From: Nocardia terpenica
Lineage (GTDB): Bacteria > Actinomycetota > Actinomycetes > Mycobacteriales > Mycobacteriaceae
Length of the DNA: 64,000 nt
NCBI RefSeq assembly: GCF_013186535.1
Contig: NZ_JABMCZ010000003.1
Coordinates: 434,001-498,000 of the forward strand
Direction of reading: 5' to 3'
The notes beneath the pieces were generated by a model that ran no database searches, was not told the DNA's origin, and saw only the letters and a list, made by a program, of their open reading frames with translations. A program made the position numbers and the translations under genes. Positions 1-7,820 of the stretch are shown piece after piece. Each line of letters begins with the position of its first letter. The stretch's first letter is position 1.

Positions 1-315
1 CAGGCCGAACAGCCAGGTCAACAGATTCCAGAGGATGCCGCCGACCAGACCGGCGAACACGATCTCGAGCAGCGCCGGCCCGCTGACCTCGTTCAGCCGG
101 ACGATTCCCTCGGCGACGGTGGCCGCGACCTCGACGCTGAGAAACGCGCCGACGAGATTGAGCCCGCCCGACAGCACGACCGCGGTCCGCGGTCCGAGCG
201 CGCCGGTGGCGATGGAGGTCGCCATCGCGTTGGCGGTGTCGTGGAAGCCATTGGTGAAGTCGAAAACTAGTGCGGTGAAGACAACGATGAGCAGAACGAT
301 TAGTTCGGCGGTCAC
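1..315 (-). CDS. PiT-family inorganic phosphate permease, N-terminal part
   Basis: The reverse strand reads 105 codons from a GTG at 315 and runs off the left edge, so only the N-terminus is present. The first hydrophobic helix is followed by the PiT signature FDFTNGFHDTANAMATSI, then a second and third membrane segment. The family is a low-affinity phosphate/cation symporter in the cytoplasmic membrane. A PiT gene close to a VOC protein and menB is also the arrangement in M. tuberculosis (pitA), which supports the call. Confidence is high for the family and lower for substrate details because the C-terminal half is outside the window. Confidence 0.9.
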   Translation of the reverse strand, partial: MTAELIVLLIVVFTALVFDFTNGFHDTANAMATSIATGALGPRTAVVLSGGLNLVGAFLSVEVAATVAEGIVRLNEVSGPALLEIVFAGLVGGILWNLLTWLFGL

Positions 316-428
316 GACATCAGTGTGCGTTATCGATCCGTTAAGGCTGTTGCCAGGTTGCTGTCGGGCCTGATAACCGGGATGGTAGTGCGGTTTCGCG
401 ACGCTGTGGGTTTGCCGATTACCGCCCG

Positions 429-821
429 TCAGTCCAGGTTTCGAGTGTCCCGGCGCATGGGGTGTTCGGCGGGCACCTCCACCAGCACGATGGGTACGCC
501 GTCCGGATCGCGCACCCACATCTCGATCAGCCCCCAGCGCTCACGCACCGGCGGCCGATCGATCGCGACCCCGCGCAGCGCGAGCTCGGCCGCGGCATCG
601 GACGCGCTGCGGACCTGCAGCCACAGCGCGCCCGCGAAATCGGTCGGCGCATCCTCCCGACGCCCGTGCCCGGCGACCTCGACCAGCGACTGCCCCGCGA
701 AGAACACGGTGCCGCCGGGATACTCCCGCGCGATCGCCAGCCCCAAGCCGTCCCGATAGAACGCCACCGTTCGCTCGTAGTTCGCCGGTCGCACAATGAT
801 CCGGCTGGCCAATATGTCCAC
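429..821 (-). CDS. VOC (glyoxalase/bleomycin-resistance fold) family protein
   Basis: 130 codons. It starts MDILASRIIVRPANYERTVA and shows the beta-alpha-beta-beta-beta pattern of a single VOC module pair, with FYRDGLGL after the first helix and the closing strand VRDPDGVPIVLVE. VOC proteins bind metal and act as isomerases, dioxygenases or antibiotic-binding proteins, and the substrate cannot be read from this sequence. It lies 114 bp upstream of the phosphate permease on the same strand, so the two may be co-transcribed. The 29-bp tandem repeat array sits directly upstream of its start. A VOC protein between pitA and menB is also found in mycobacteria. Confidence 0.8.
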   Translation of the reverse strand: MDILASRIIVRPANYERTVAFYRDGLGLAIAREYPGGTVFFAGQSLVEVAGHGRREDAPTDFAGALWLQVRSASDAAAELALRGVAIDRPPVRERWGLIEMWVRDPDGVPIVLVEVPAEHPMRRDTRNLD

Positions 822-849
822 ACCGCGAGCCTAGAGGCCCCGGCCAAAA

Positions 850-994
850 GCACGCCGGGGCCGACGGTGAGTTGCTAAGCACGCCGGGGCCGACGGTGAG
901 TTGCTAAGCACGCCGGGGCCGACGGTGAGTTGCTAAGCACGCCGGGGCCGACGGTGAGTTGCGAGGCACGCCGGGGCCGACGGTGAGTTGCGGT
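850..994. repeat. Intergenic tandem repeat, five copies of a 29-bp unit
   Basis: Five head-to-tail copies start at 850, 879, 908, 937 and 966. Each opens GCACGCCGGGGCCGACGG and continues TGAGTTGC followed by three variable bases. Copies 1-3 are identical; copy 4 ends GAG and copy 5 ends GGT in place of TAA. The array fills most of the gap between the menB stop (1014) and the VOC start (821). The unit is not a multiple of three, has no spacers, and is not coding. It is VNTR-like; any role as a terminator or protein-binding array is unproven. Confidence 0.95.
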
Positions 995-1013
995 GCCGGG
1001 CTCTCGGCCGGAA

Positions 1014-1907
1014 TCAGAAGTACCAGGGGTAGGGGGACCAGTCGGGGGTGCGTTTCTGGAGGAATGCGTCGCGGCCCTCGACGGCCTCGTCGGTCATGTA
1101 TGCCAGTCGGGTGGCCTCGCCCGCGAAGAGCTGCTGGCCGACCAGGCCGTCGTCGGTGAGGTTGAAGGCGTACTTCAGCATGCGTTGCGCCTGTGGGGAT
1201 TTGCCCAGGATCTCGGCGGTCCACTCCAGGGCCTCGTCCTCGAGCCGGTCGTGGTCGACGACGGCGTTGACCGCGCCCATTCGGTGCATCTCCTCGGCGG
1301 AGTAGGGGCGGCCGAGGAAGAAGATCTCGCGGGCGAACTTCTGGCCCACCAGCTTGGCCAGATACGCGCTGCCGTACCCGGCGTCGAAGCTGCCCACATC
1401 CGCGTCGGTCTGCTTGAAACGGGCATGCTCGCGGCTGGCGAGTGTGAGATCGCACACAACATGCAGGCTGTGCCCGCCGCCCGCGGCCCACCCGTTCACC
1501 AACGCGATCACGACCTTCGGCATGAACCGGATCAGCCGCTGCACCTCGAGAATGTGCAACCGCCCCGCCCGGGCCTTGTCGACGGTGTCGGCGGTCTCGC
1601 CGCTGGCGTACTGGTACCCGCTGCGCCCGCGGATGCGCTGATCACCACCGGAGCAGAACGCCCAGCCGCCGTCCTTGGGACTGGGCCCATTGCCGGTGAG
1701 CAGCACCGCACCCACATCGGGGGTCATGCGGGCATGGTCGAGCGCGCGATACAGCTCGTCCACGGTGTGCGGCCGGAAGGCATTGCGGACCTCCGGCCGA
1801 TCGAACGCCACCCGCACGGTGCCCTGCTCGATATGCCGGTGATAGGTGATGTCGGTCAGATCCTCGAACCCGGCAACAGGTTCCCAGAGTTTCGCATTGA
1901 AGGTCAC
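1014..1907 (-). CDS. menB: 1,4-dihydroxy-2-naphthoyl-CoA synthase (MenB)
   Basis: 297 codons from a GTG at 1907. It is a crotonase-fold enzyme that closes the ring of o-succinylbenzoyl-CoA to give DHNA-CoA in menaquinone synthesis, in the cytoplasm. MenB signatures are visible: the oxyanion-hole segment FCSGGDQRIRG, the loop GYQYASGE, GWAAGGGHSLHVVCDLTLAS, and FKQTDADVGSFDAGYGSAYL, which carries active-site residues. The C-terminus ends SPYPWYF, as in actinobacterial MenB. menD, menG and a geranylgeranyl reductase occur in the same window. A long inverted repeat lies between its start and the divergent thioesterase gene. Confidence 0.95.
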   Translation of the reverse strand: MTFNAKLWEPVAGFEDLTDITYHRHIEQGTVRVAFDRPEVRNAFRPHTVDELYRALDHARMTPDVGAVLLTGNGPSPKDGGWAFCSGGDQRIRGRSGYQYASGETADTVDKARAGRLHILEVQRLIRFMPKVVIALVNGWAAGGGHSLHVVCDLTLASREHARFKQTDADVGSFDAGYGSAYLAKLVGQKFAREIFFLGRPYSAEEMHRMGAVNAVVDHDRLEDEALEWTAEILGKSPQAQRMLKYAFNLTDDGLVGQQLFAGEATRLAYMTDEAVEGRDAFLQKRTPDWSPYPWYF

Positions 1908-1938
1908 TGTGTCATCTTGCCGCTCCTTCGTCGCGGCG

Positions 1939-2034
1939 GGGTTTGCGGTCCCTGAGGCTCGTCGTTTCGGGGCCGCTGCTTGCTCCTTCGTCGCCTACGC
2001 AGCGACCCCGAAACGACGAGCCGACCGCAAACCC
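1939..2034. repeat. Long imperfect inverted repeat upstream of menB
   Basis: The left arm is GGGTTTGCGGTC (1939-1950), a 5-base bulge (1951-1955), then GGCTCGTCGTTTCGGGG (1956-1972). The right arm (2006-2034) is the exact complement of both blocks without the bulge, giving 29 paired bases around a 33-base loop. The word GCTCCTTCGTCGC also occurs twice as a direct repeat, at 1922-1934 and 1982-1994. The element lies between divergent menB and the thioesterase gene. It could be a hairpin in a leader transcript or a small non-autonomous repeat element. No terminal target duplication was recognised. Confidence 0.85.
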
Positions 2035-2127
2035 GTTCGGGCTGCGAGCGTTGTGGCACACGCCTGCGAGTGATTCCTACTCCCCGGTTTGATTTGACGC
2101 CGTAAGAACCCTCGCTACCGTGCAGGT

Positions 2128-2784
2128 ATGAGTGAGCAGGTGGAACCCGTTATCGACCATGGCGCGGTCGACGAGGATCGCTACGACACGCACGGGGGTT
2201 TCCCGCGGGTCGTGGAGGCCGAGCCGGGGCCGCGGTTCGGGCCGTTCGTCGAGGCCATGCGCACGCTGCAGGATCTGGCGGTGGCGGTGGACTGCCCGGA
2301 CGAGGTCTACGGGCAGGCGCTGACGCGGGCGCGGGAGCTGATCGACCTGCTCGAGCCGTATCGCGCGCCGGAACGGGTCGGCCCGGCCGGGCGGGCGCCG
2401 CGGCTGCCGGGCCGGGGCAGTCTGCTCATGCCGCCCTGGCAGACGGTGGCGGCGGGACCGGAGGGTGTGCGAATGCGCGGCGAGTTCCGGCGTTTTCATC
2501 TCGGCGGCAACGGGGCGGTGCACGGCGGTGTGCTGCCGCTGCTGTTCGACGATCTGTTCGGCTCGCTCGTGCACTATGCCGGACGTCCGATCAGCCGCAC
2601 CGCGTTTCTGCATGTCAACTACCGCAAGGTGACTCCGCTGACCACTCCGCTCGAGGTCGAGGGCAGCATCGATCGGGTCGAGGGCCGCAAGACTTTCGTA
2701 AGCGCAAGGCTGCGAGACGAATCCGAAACGATCCTGGCCGATTGTGAAGGGCTCATGGTGCAACTGCTGCCCTGGCAGCCGTAG
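2128..2784 (+). CDS. Hotdog-fold thioesterase (PaaI-like), possible DHNA-CoA hydrolase
   Basis: 218 codons. The C-terminal half is a hotdog thioesterase domain: GEFRRFHLGGNGAVHGGVLP carries the NGxxHGG helix start, followed by DDLFGSLV and the strand TAFLHVNYRKVTPL. The first 90 residues are an N-terminal extension rich in acidic and proline residues. Hotdog thioesterases hydrolyse acyl-CoA thioesters. Because the gene is divergent from menB and the pathway needs DHNA-CoA hydrolysis, a role as the DHNA-CoA thioesterase is reasonable, but this is inference from neighbourhood and substrate is not shown by sequence. Confidence 0.75.
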   Translation: MSEQVEPVIDHGAVDEDRYDTHGGFPRVVEAEPGPRFGPFVEAMRTLQDLAVAVDCPDEVYGQALTRARELIDLLEPYRAPERVGPAGRAPRLPGRGSLLMPPWQTVAAGPEGVRMRGEFRRFHLGGNGAVHGGVLPLLFDDLFGSLVHYAGRPISRTAFLHVNYRKVTPLTTPLEVEGSIDRVEGRKTFVSARLRDESETILADCEGLMVQLLPWQP

Positions 2785-2869
2785 TGGGTCGGCATCGTGT
2801 GCCTGGTTCGTCCGGTGCGTATAGTTGCGTGGGCTCGCTCATCGAAAAACTATCCGGAGGAACCTGAAA

Positions 2870-3316
2870 GTGGTTGCAGCACTGTCTGAATCCCTGCTCG
2901 ATGACGCCAAGCGCCCGGCTTTCCTCGCCGACGCCCAGAAGGTTCTGGACGCCGAGGTGTCGGACAAGGGCGGTGCGTCCGGTCTGGCCGTGAAGGGCGG
3001 TTACGCCGCGATCAAGAAGGTCAGCCCGACCATCGTCGAGGACGCGCTGGCCTCGTTCGCCCCGAAGTTCGTGGACGCTCTCGACCCCTTCTGGGCCGAG
3101 TACCAGAGCGCGGGCGCGGGCAGCTTCGGCGACCTGCTGGTCGCCAAGCAGGACCAGGTCGCCGAGGCGCTGCTCGCGGTCACCGACGCGCGGGCCGAGG
3201 CGTCCTCGCGTCCGGCGCTGAAGAAGGTCTACTCGTCGCTGCGCTCCTCGGCCAAAAAGCATGTGACCGAGGCCCTCCCGCGACTGGGTGACCTGGTCCA
3301 GCGCCACGCTGGGTAA
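2870..3316 (+). CDS. DUF6918-like conserved actinobacterial protein
   Basis: 148 codons. The GTG at 2870 is preferred over an upstream in-frame start at 2825 because GGAGG (2856-2860) lies 9 bases before it. The product is a soluble, mostly helical protein: LSESLLDDAKRPAFLADAQK opens the fold, GGYAAIKKVSPTIVEDALAS and FAPKFVDALDPFWAEY follow, and the C-terminus is basic. No catalytic motif or signal peptide is visible. Similar small proteins occur near men genes in mycobacteria and relatives, but their role is unknown. The family name is from memory and should be treated as tentative. Confidence 0.7.
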   Translation: MVAALSESLLDDAKRPAFLADAQKVLDAEVSDKGGASGLAVKGGYAAIKKVSPTIVEDALASFAPKFVDALDPFWAEYQSAGAGSFGDLLVAKQDQVAEALLAVTDARAEASSRPALKKVYSSLRSSAKKHVTEALPRLGDLVQRHAG

Positions 3317-3390
3317 AACACGGTAGGCGCGGTCTCGGCGGGCGACGGCACCCGCCGAGACCCACCGAGGGAACGGACGATTCGGGCGAG

Positions 3391-4215
3391 TCAGCTGCCC
3401 TGGGCGCGCCCGACCCGCCAGTAACCCGTGAAAGTTATGTCGGCCTTGGGGATTCCGCGCTCGTTCGCCAGGTGGCGGCGCAGGCTCGAGGCCAGTTTCT
3501 GCTCGCCCGCAATGAAGGCGTAAACGCCCGATCCCGGCAGGGACGCGGCCCGCACGGCCTCCAGCGCCGGGCCGCCGACCTCCGTCTGCGGGTCGGTGCG
3601 TGGCAGCCAATTCACCTGCACGCCTTCGGGTTCGCCGAGGTCCTGGGCGTCGTCCGGGTGGGCGATCTCGAGGTACGCCGCGCCGCGCAGCTCGCGCGGG
3701 GCCGAGCGCAGCACGCCCGCGATGGCCGGTAGCGCGCTCTCGTCGCCCACCAGCAGCGACCACGAACCGTGCTGCGGCGCTTGGTACATGATGCCCTCGT
3801 CGAGCAGCCCCACCGGGTCGCCGACGGCGCAGCCGCAGGCCCATCCGCACGCCGGGGTGTCCTCCCCGTGCAGCGCGAAATCGATGTCCAGCTCGGCCGT
3901 TTCGCCGAATTCGCCCCGTCCCGCGTCGCGCCAGCCGCGCACCGTGTAGTTGCGCACCACCGGCCGCTGCTCCTTGCCCATCATCAGATACTGCGCGTAC
4001 CAGAGGTTGCTGGCCGCCGAGGGCAGCCGCAGCCCGTTGCGGCCCGGCAGGAACAGCCGGAACCACTGATCGAATCCCATCGGCGTGAATCCGGCCAGAC
4101 CGGCGCCGCCGATCGTGACGCGGGTGAAATTCGGACTGATCCGCTTGCTCCCGACCACCTCGGCGGTGAGGATCTGCCGTTCCCCGGGCTTGACGTATTT
4201 GGTGCGCTTGGCCAT
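3391..4215 (-). CDS. Siderophore-interacting FAD-binding ferric reductase family protein
   Basis: 274 codons. The N-terminal FAD-binding barrel contains RNYTVRGWRD, the RxYTxR motif that holds FAD in siderophore-interacting proteins. The NAD(P)H-binding half contains LLVGDESALPAIAGVLR and ends VYAFIAGEQKLASSLRRHLA with an FTGYWRVGR tail. The family (ViuB/SIP) reduces Fe(III) from siderophores in the cytoplasm to release iron. An IdeR/DmdR-type iron box starts six bases upstream of the start codon, so expression should be repressed when iron is plentiful. It is divergent from menD. Confidence 0.92.
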   Translation of the reverse strand: MAKRTKYVKPGERQILTAEVVGSKRISPNFTRVTIGGAGLAGFTPMGFDQWFRLFLPGRNGLRLPSAASNLWYAQYLMMGKEQRPVVRNYTVRGWRDAGRGEFGETAELDIDFALHGEDTPACGWACGCAVGDPVGLLDEGIMYQAPQHGSWSLLVGDESALPAIAGVLRSAPRELRGAAYLEIAHPDDAQDLGEPEGVQVNWLPRTDPQTEVGGPALEAVRAASLPGSGVYAFIAGEQKLASSLRRHLANERGIPKADITFTGYWRVGRAQGS

Positions 4216-4220
4216 ATCTA

Positions 4221-4239
4221 TTAGGTTAGCAAAACCTAA
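4221..4239. promoter_or_regulatory. IdeR/DtxR-type iron box
   Basis: TTAGGTTAGCAAAACCTAA is a 19-bp inverted repeat differing from the classical TTAGGTTAGGCTAACCTAA at only a few central positions. It starts 6 bp upstream of the siderophore-interacting protein start (4215, reverse strand), where a bound repressor would block transcription or early elongation. A partial half-site, AAGTTAGG, follows at 4238. menD starts divergently 66 bp away, so the same site might also affect menD, though its position fits the leftward gene better. Confidence 0.88.
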
Positions 4240-4304
4240 GTTAGGCGACCCGCTGTGAGCGGCCCGACTCCCTCCGGGGCCGTGCGGTCTGACAGTCTGG
4301 GGGC

Positions 4305-5930
4305 GTGAACCCTTCTACAGCACAGGCGCAGGTCGTCGTCGACGAATTGGCGCGCGGGGGTGTGCGAGATGTGGTGCTGTGTCCTGGCTCTCGGAACGCG
4401 CCGCTGGCCTTCGCCCTGGAGGCCGCCGATGCCGCGGGCCGGATACGGCTGCACCTGCGCGTCGACGAGCGCACCGCCGGATTCCTCGCCATCGGTCTCG
4501 CCGTCTCGAGCGGCCGCCCGGTGCCGGTGGTGATGACGTCCGGGACCGCGGTCGCGAACCTGGGCCCGGCGGTGCTGGAGGCCAATTACGCGCGGCAGCC
4601 GCTGATCGTGCTGAGCGCGAACCGGCCCTACGAGATGCTGGGCAGCGGCGCGAATCAGACCGTGGAGCAGTTCGGCCTGTTCGGCAGCCAGGTGCGGGCC
4701 GCGATCAGCCTCGGCCTGGCCGAACGCGAGGACGGGTATCGGCGGCAGAACAGCGTGTGGCGCGCGGCGGTGTGCCGGGTGCTGGCGGCCGCGCGCGGCA
4801 CCCGCTCGGGCAATGCCGGTCCGGTGCACTTCGATATTCCGCTGCGCGAGCCGCTGGTGCCCGACGCCGTCCCGGGTGAGTGCGCACCGGACGGCCGCTC
4901 CGGCGAAAAGCCTTGGACCGCAACGCAGTACGCGACGCTGGACGTACCGCTCGAGATCGACCTGTCCCCGGACACGGTGGTGGTGTCCGGGCATGGCGCG
5001 GGCCACCGCCCGGAGCTGGCGGACCTGCCGACCGTCGCCGAGCCGACCGCCCCGATGCACGGCCCGGCGCTGCATCCGCTGGCGCTGTCGCTGCTGCGGC
5101 CGCGGCAGGCCATCATCACCGGTCGCCCCACCCTGCACCGGCAGGTGTCGAAGGTGCTGTCCGATCCGGACGTGACCGTCTTCGCGCTGACCACCGGCCC
5201 GCGCTGGCCCGACGTGTCGGGCAATGTGGTCGGCACCGGCACCCGCGCCATCGTCTCGGGCGCGCCGCGGCCGGAGTGGCTGACCCACTGCCGCGAGGTG
5301 AATGCCAAGGCGCACAGCGTGGTTCGCGACGAACTGACCCAGCATCCCAAGCCGACGGGCCTGCACGTGGCGGCCGTGGTGATGGACGCGCTGCACGAGG
5401 GTGACCAGCTGCTGCTGGGCGCGTCGAATCCGGTGCGCGACGCCGCGCTGGTCGCCCACCCGAAGCCCGGCGTGAAGGTGCTGTCCAATCGCGGCGTGGC
5501 GGGTATCGACGGCACGGTGTCCACCGCGGTGGGGGCGGCGCTGAGCCATCCGGGCCGCACCATCGCGCTGATCGGCGACCTGACGTTTCTGCACGACGCG
5601 TCCGGGCTGCTCATCGGCCCGGGCGAGCCGCGGCCCGCGGATCTGACCATCGTGGTCGCCAACGACGACGGCGGTGGCATCTTCGAACTGCTCGAGCAGG
5701 GCGACCCGCAGTACGCGGGCGTGTTCGAGCGGGTCTTCGGCACGCCGCACGGCATGGATCTGGCCGCGCTGTGCGCGGCCTACCGGATTCCGCATCGGCA
5801 GGTCGATCCGGGCGAGCTGGCCGCCGAGCTACGCTGCCGCGATCAGGGCATCCGGGTGCTCGAGGTCGCGACCGAACGGTCCGGCCTGCGCGAGTTGCAC
5901 GCGGCGGTGCGGGCCGGGATCGGTCAGTAG
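4305..5930 (+). CDS. menD: 2-succinyl-5-enolpyruvyl-6-hydroxy-3-cyclohexene-1-carboxylate synthase (MenD)
   Basis: 541 codons from a GTG at 4305. It is a thiamine-diphosphate enzyme that joins 2-oxoglutarate and isochorismate, the first committed step of menaquinone synthesis. The N-terminal PYR domain has VVDELARGGVRDVVLCPGSRNAPL with LRVDERTAGFLAIGLA. The C-terminal PP domain has the Mg/ThDP motif starting IGDLTFLHDASGLL and ending VVANDDGGGIFELLEQGDP. Length and domain order match actinobacterial MenD. It is divergent from the siderophore-interacting gene and overlaps the next, convergent small gene by 7 bp at its 3' end. Confidence 0.96.
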   Translation: MNPSTAQAQVVVDELARGGVRDVVLCPGSRNAPLAFALEAADAAGRIRLHLRVDERTAGFLAIGLAVSSGRPVPVVMTSGTAVANLGPAVLEANYARQPLIVLSANRPYEMLGSGANQTVEQFGLFGSQVRAAISLGLAEREDGYRRQNSVWRAAVCRVLAAARGTRSGNAGPVHFDIPLREPLVPDAVPGECAPDGRSGEKPWTATQYATLDVPLEIDLSPDTVVVSGHGAGHRPELADLPTVAEPTAPMHGPALHPLALSLLRPRQAIITGRPTLHRQVSKVLSDPDVTVFALTTGPRWPDVSGNVVGTGTRAIVSGAPRPEWLTHCREVNAKAHSVVRDELTQHPKPTGLHVAAVVMDALHEGDQLLLGASNPVRDAALVAHPKPGVKVLSNRGVAGIDGTVSTAVGAALSHPGRTIALIGDLTFLHDASGLLIGPGEPRPADLTIVVANDDGGGIFELLEQGDPQYAGVFERVFGTPHGMDLAALCAAYRIPHRQVDPGELAAELRCRDQGIRVLEVATERSGLRELHAAVRAGIGQ

Positions 5931-6127
5931 TCGGCGGCCTCGTCCGTGTAATCGTCCTCGAGCGGTACGGGAATGGCCTGCTCGATCACGTCCGCCTCGG
6001 TGGCGTCGCGCTCGCCCGCGTCGGCCGGCAGCTCCGGTTCGGCGTCCTCGTCGAGAATGTCCGGGTAGGCCGGAACGCTCTGCTCCACGAAATCGGCTTC
6101 CGGAACGGCATCGATGCGGTCGGTCAT
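5924..6127 (-). CDS. Small acidic protein of unknown function
   Basis: 67 codons with ATG at 6127 and a good GGAGGGA ribosome site 7-13 bases before it. The product is strongly acidic, with repeated VPEADFVEQSVP / EADVIEQAIPVP motifs and no hydrophobic segment. The duplicated (E)ADxxEQ(S/A)xP motif suggests a short, largely disordered protein. Similar short acidic proteins with this motif occur in mycobacteria and relatives, and I know of no assigned function. It is convergent with menD, overlapping it by 7 bp, and is the last intact host gene before the prophage. Confidence 0.7.
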   Translation of the reverse strand: MTDRIDAVPEADFVEQSVPAYPDILDEDAEPELPADAGERDATEADVIEQAIPVPLEDDYTDEAADY

Positions 6128-6202
6128 CGGGTCTCCCTCCGCTGATGGTTGTCCTGCCTCCTTCGAGAATGCGCCGGGCGCGAGCCGCTGGCAACCTCCG
6201 GA

Positions 6203-6313
6203 TCACTCGCCGGGCAGCGGGCCGCCGTCGGCCGGGTACTCGACCAGCGCCAACGTCCGCCCGGCCATGAACCGCGCGGTCCGCACCGCCGTGCCGGTGC
6301 GTGTCACCTCGCT
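6203..6313 (-). pseudogene. 3' part of host gene split by prophage integration
   Basis: On the reverse strand the frame S-E-V-T-R-T-G-T-A-V-R-T-A-R-F-M continues to PADGGPLPGE and a TGA at 6203-6205. There is no start codon or ribosome site. The frame enters the prophage at the 7-bp core 6307-6313. Joined across the core to the fragment ending at 51072, it restores an 86-codon gene (52 codons from the right, 34 from the left). It is therefore the displaced C-terminal third of the attB gene. The protein family is not recognised; the restored sequence looks like a small beta-rich protein. Confidence 0.88.
6307..6313. other. attL core (prophage left end)
   Basis: CCTCGCT on the plus strand. To its left is host sequence (end of the split gene); to its right is phage sequence beginning TACATGTCAATACCC, 35 bp before the integrase start. 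The same 7 bp occur at 51066-51072. The reconstructed attP has a loose dyad around the core, with TGTACA and TGTGCA reading outward on either arm, as expected for a large serine integrase. The exact crossover dinucleotide within the 7 bp cannot be set from sequence alone. Confidence 0.88.
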
Positions 6314-6347
6314 TACATGTCAATACCCGGACCCCTATAGTGTGTGC

Positions 6348-7820
6348 ATGACAGCACGTGAACGGCGCTCACATGGGGCGATTCTGCGGGCGATCATCTA
6401 CGCCCGGGTGTCCAAGGACGACAGCACTCGCGCACGGTCGTGTGACGAGCAGATCGTTTCCTGCACTGATGATTGCGATGACGAAGGCTGGCCGATTGGG
6501 GATGTGCTCAAAGACAACGATCGTGGCGCGTCGCGGCACTCCAGGCGGGAGCGCGAGGACTTCAAGAAGCTGCCGAGCATCCTCCGGGCAGGTGATGTGC
6601 TACTGGTGTGGGAGCCGTCCCGAATCACCCGCGACATGCGCGAATTCGGCTCGTTTTGTGACCTCATGGCCGAGCGCGGCGTTCTGTTGTATTACGAGGG
6701 TCGGCTCTATGACGTCAACGACGACGACGACCGCAATCGGGTGTGGCAGGACATCCTCGATGGTGCGAAACAGGTCGGGAAGACACGTAAGCGCGTCCTG
6801 CGAGCGATGGCTGCGAACCTGAGCGAGAACAAGCCACATGGTCGAGTGGCGCCGGGCTATCAACTGGTGCGGGATCCGCGTAGCGGTAAGGTGGTGGACC
6901 GAGTGCCGCACCCACTGCAGGCACCGTTGCTGCAGGAAGCGGCGCGACGACTACTAGATCATGAATCGAGTCGGTCCGTGAGCCGGTCGATCGCGCCGCG
7001 TTGGAAAGAAGCGGGGGGCGGCCGGTTTGACCTCTGCGATATCCGGCGGATACTCACCAGCCCAACGACTTACGGCTTTCGCGTGCACTATGGCGAGGTG
7101 GTCGGGACAGGCAAATGGGAGCCGGTCCTGAATCCCGAGCTGTACCGTCCGATAGTGGGGCTGTTGAGTCGGCCCGCGACGCACCGCGGTGTGGAGCCGA
7201 AATACCTGTTGTCTCATATTGCGAAGTGCGGCGTGTGTCTGGAGGAGCGCAAGCATCCGGGGACGATTGAGCGCAAAGGCAGATTGAAGAACGAGAAGCA
7301 GAGCACGAAGCGCGGAGCGGACCGCTACACCTGCACTGTGTGTCACGGCGTCACCCGGAACCTAGAGCGTGTCGATGATCATGTTGAGGAGTTTCTCTTC
7401 TCGGAACTGGAACGCCCCGACGCTCTTGCGAAGCTGACAGCGCGCGACGAGGCGGACAGGGTGTCGGTCGACGAGGAACTCGCCACGATCGATCGCCTTA
7501 CTGCCGAGCGGGATCAGTTCGTGGTCGACGCAGCGAAAACCCGGATGTCGGCGCAGGCTGTTGCCGTGTACGTCGAGCAGATTGAGGCCCAGATCACGGC
7601 GACTCAGGAGCGGCTTAATGCAAGAACCGCTTCAGTGGATCCTCTGCTGCTGGACTTGGTTGGCCCAGATGCTCGGCGGCGCTGGAAAGCGCTGGAGCTG
7701 GAGCAGAGGCGCGATATCATCCGGCGTCATCTGTCGGTCACGATCATGCGTTGGAACCGGAAGGTGTCAGACATCTGCGTCGAGGTGCGCCCAGCCAACG
7801 CATCGGTGTTGGCGGCGTAG
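6348..7820 (+). CDS. Large serine integrase (phage recombinase)
   Basis: 490 codons from ATG 6348; the frame is open further upstream but that stretch covers attL and host DNA. The N-terminal resolvase domain carries IIYARVSKDDSTRARSCDEQ, with S22 as the predicted nucleophile, then WEPSRITRDMREF. The recombinase domain contains APGYQLVRDP and RRILTSPTTYGFRVHYGE. It is followed by a zinc ribbon (CGVC near residue 297, CTVC near residue 329) and a helical coiled-coil segment. It integrates the phage at attB by single crossover and, with a directionality factor, excises it. attL lies 35 bp upstream. No directionality factor was recognised. Confidence 0.95.
   Translation: MTARERRSHGAILRAIIYARVSKDDSTRARSCDEQIVSCTDDCDDEGWPIGDVLKDNDRGASRHSRREREDFKKLPSILRAGDVLLVWEPSRITRDMREFGSFCDLMAERGVLLYYEGRLYDVNDDDDRNRVWQDILDGAKQVGKTRKRVLRAMAANLSENKPHGRVAPGYQLVRDPRSGKVVDRVPHPLQAPLLQEAARRLLDHESSRSVSRSIAPRWKEAGGGRFDLCDIRRILTSPTTYGFRVHYGEVVGTGKWEPVLNPELYRPIVGLLSRPATHRGVEPKYLLSHIAKCGVCLEERKHPGTIERKGRLKNEKQSTKRGADRYTCTVCHGVTRNLERVDDHVEEFLFSELERPDALAKLTARDEADRVSVDEELATIDRLTAERDQFVVDAAKTRMSAQAVAVYVEQIEAQITATQERLNARTASVDPLLLDLVGPDARRRWKALELEQRRDIIRRHLSVTIMRWNRKVSDICVEVRPANASVLAA

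Noticed and set aside
850..994. Possible CRISPR array
   Set aside because: The 29-bp units are directly adjacent with no spacers, and no cas genes are in the window. It is a simple tandem repeat.
4236..5795. Long open frame on the minus strand opposite menD
   Set aside because: Low-complexity Arg/His-rich product without motifs; menD on the other strand is complete with ThDP motifs.
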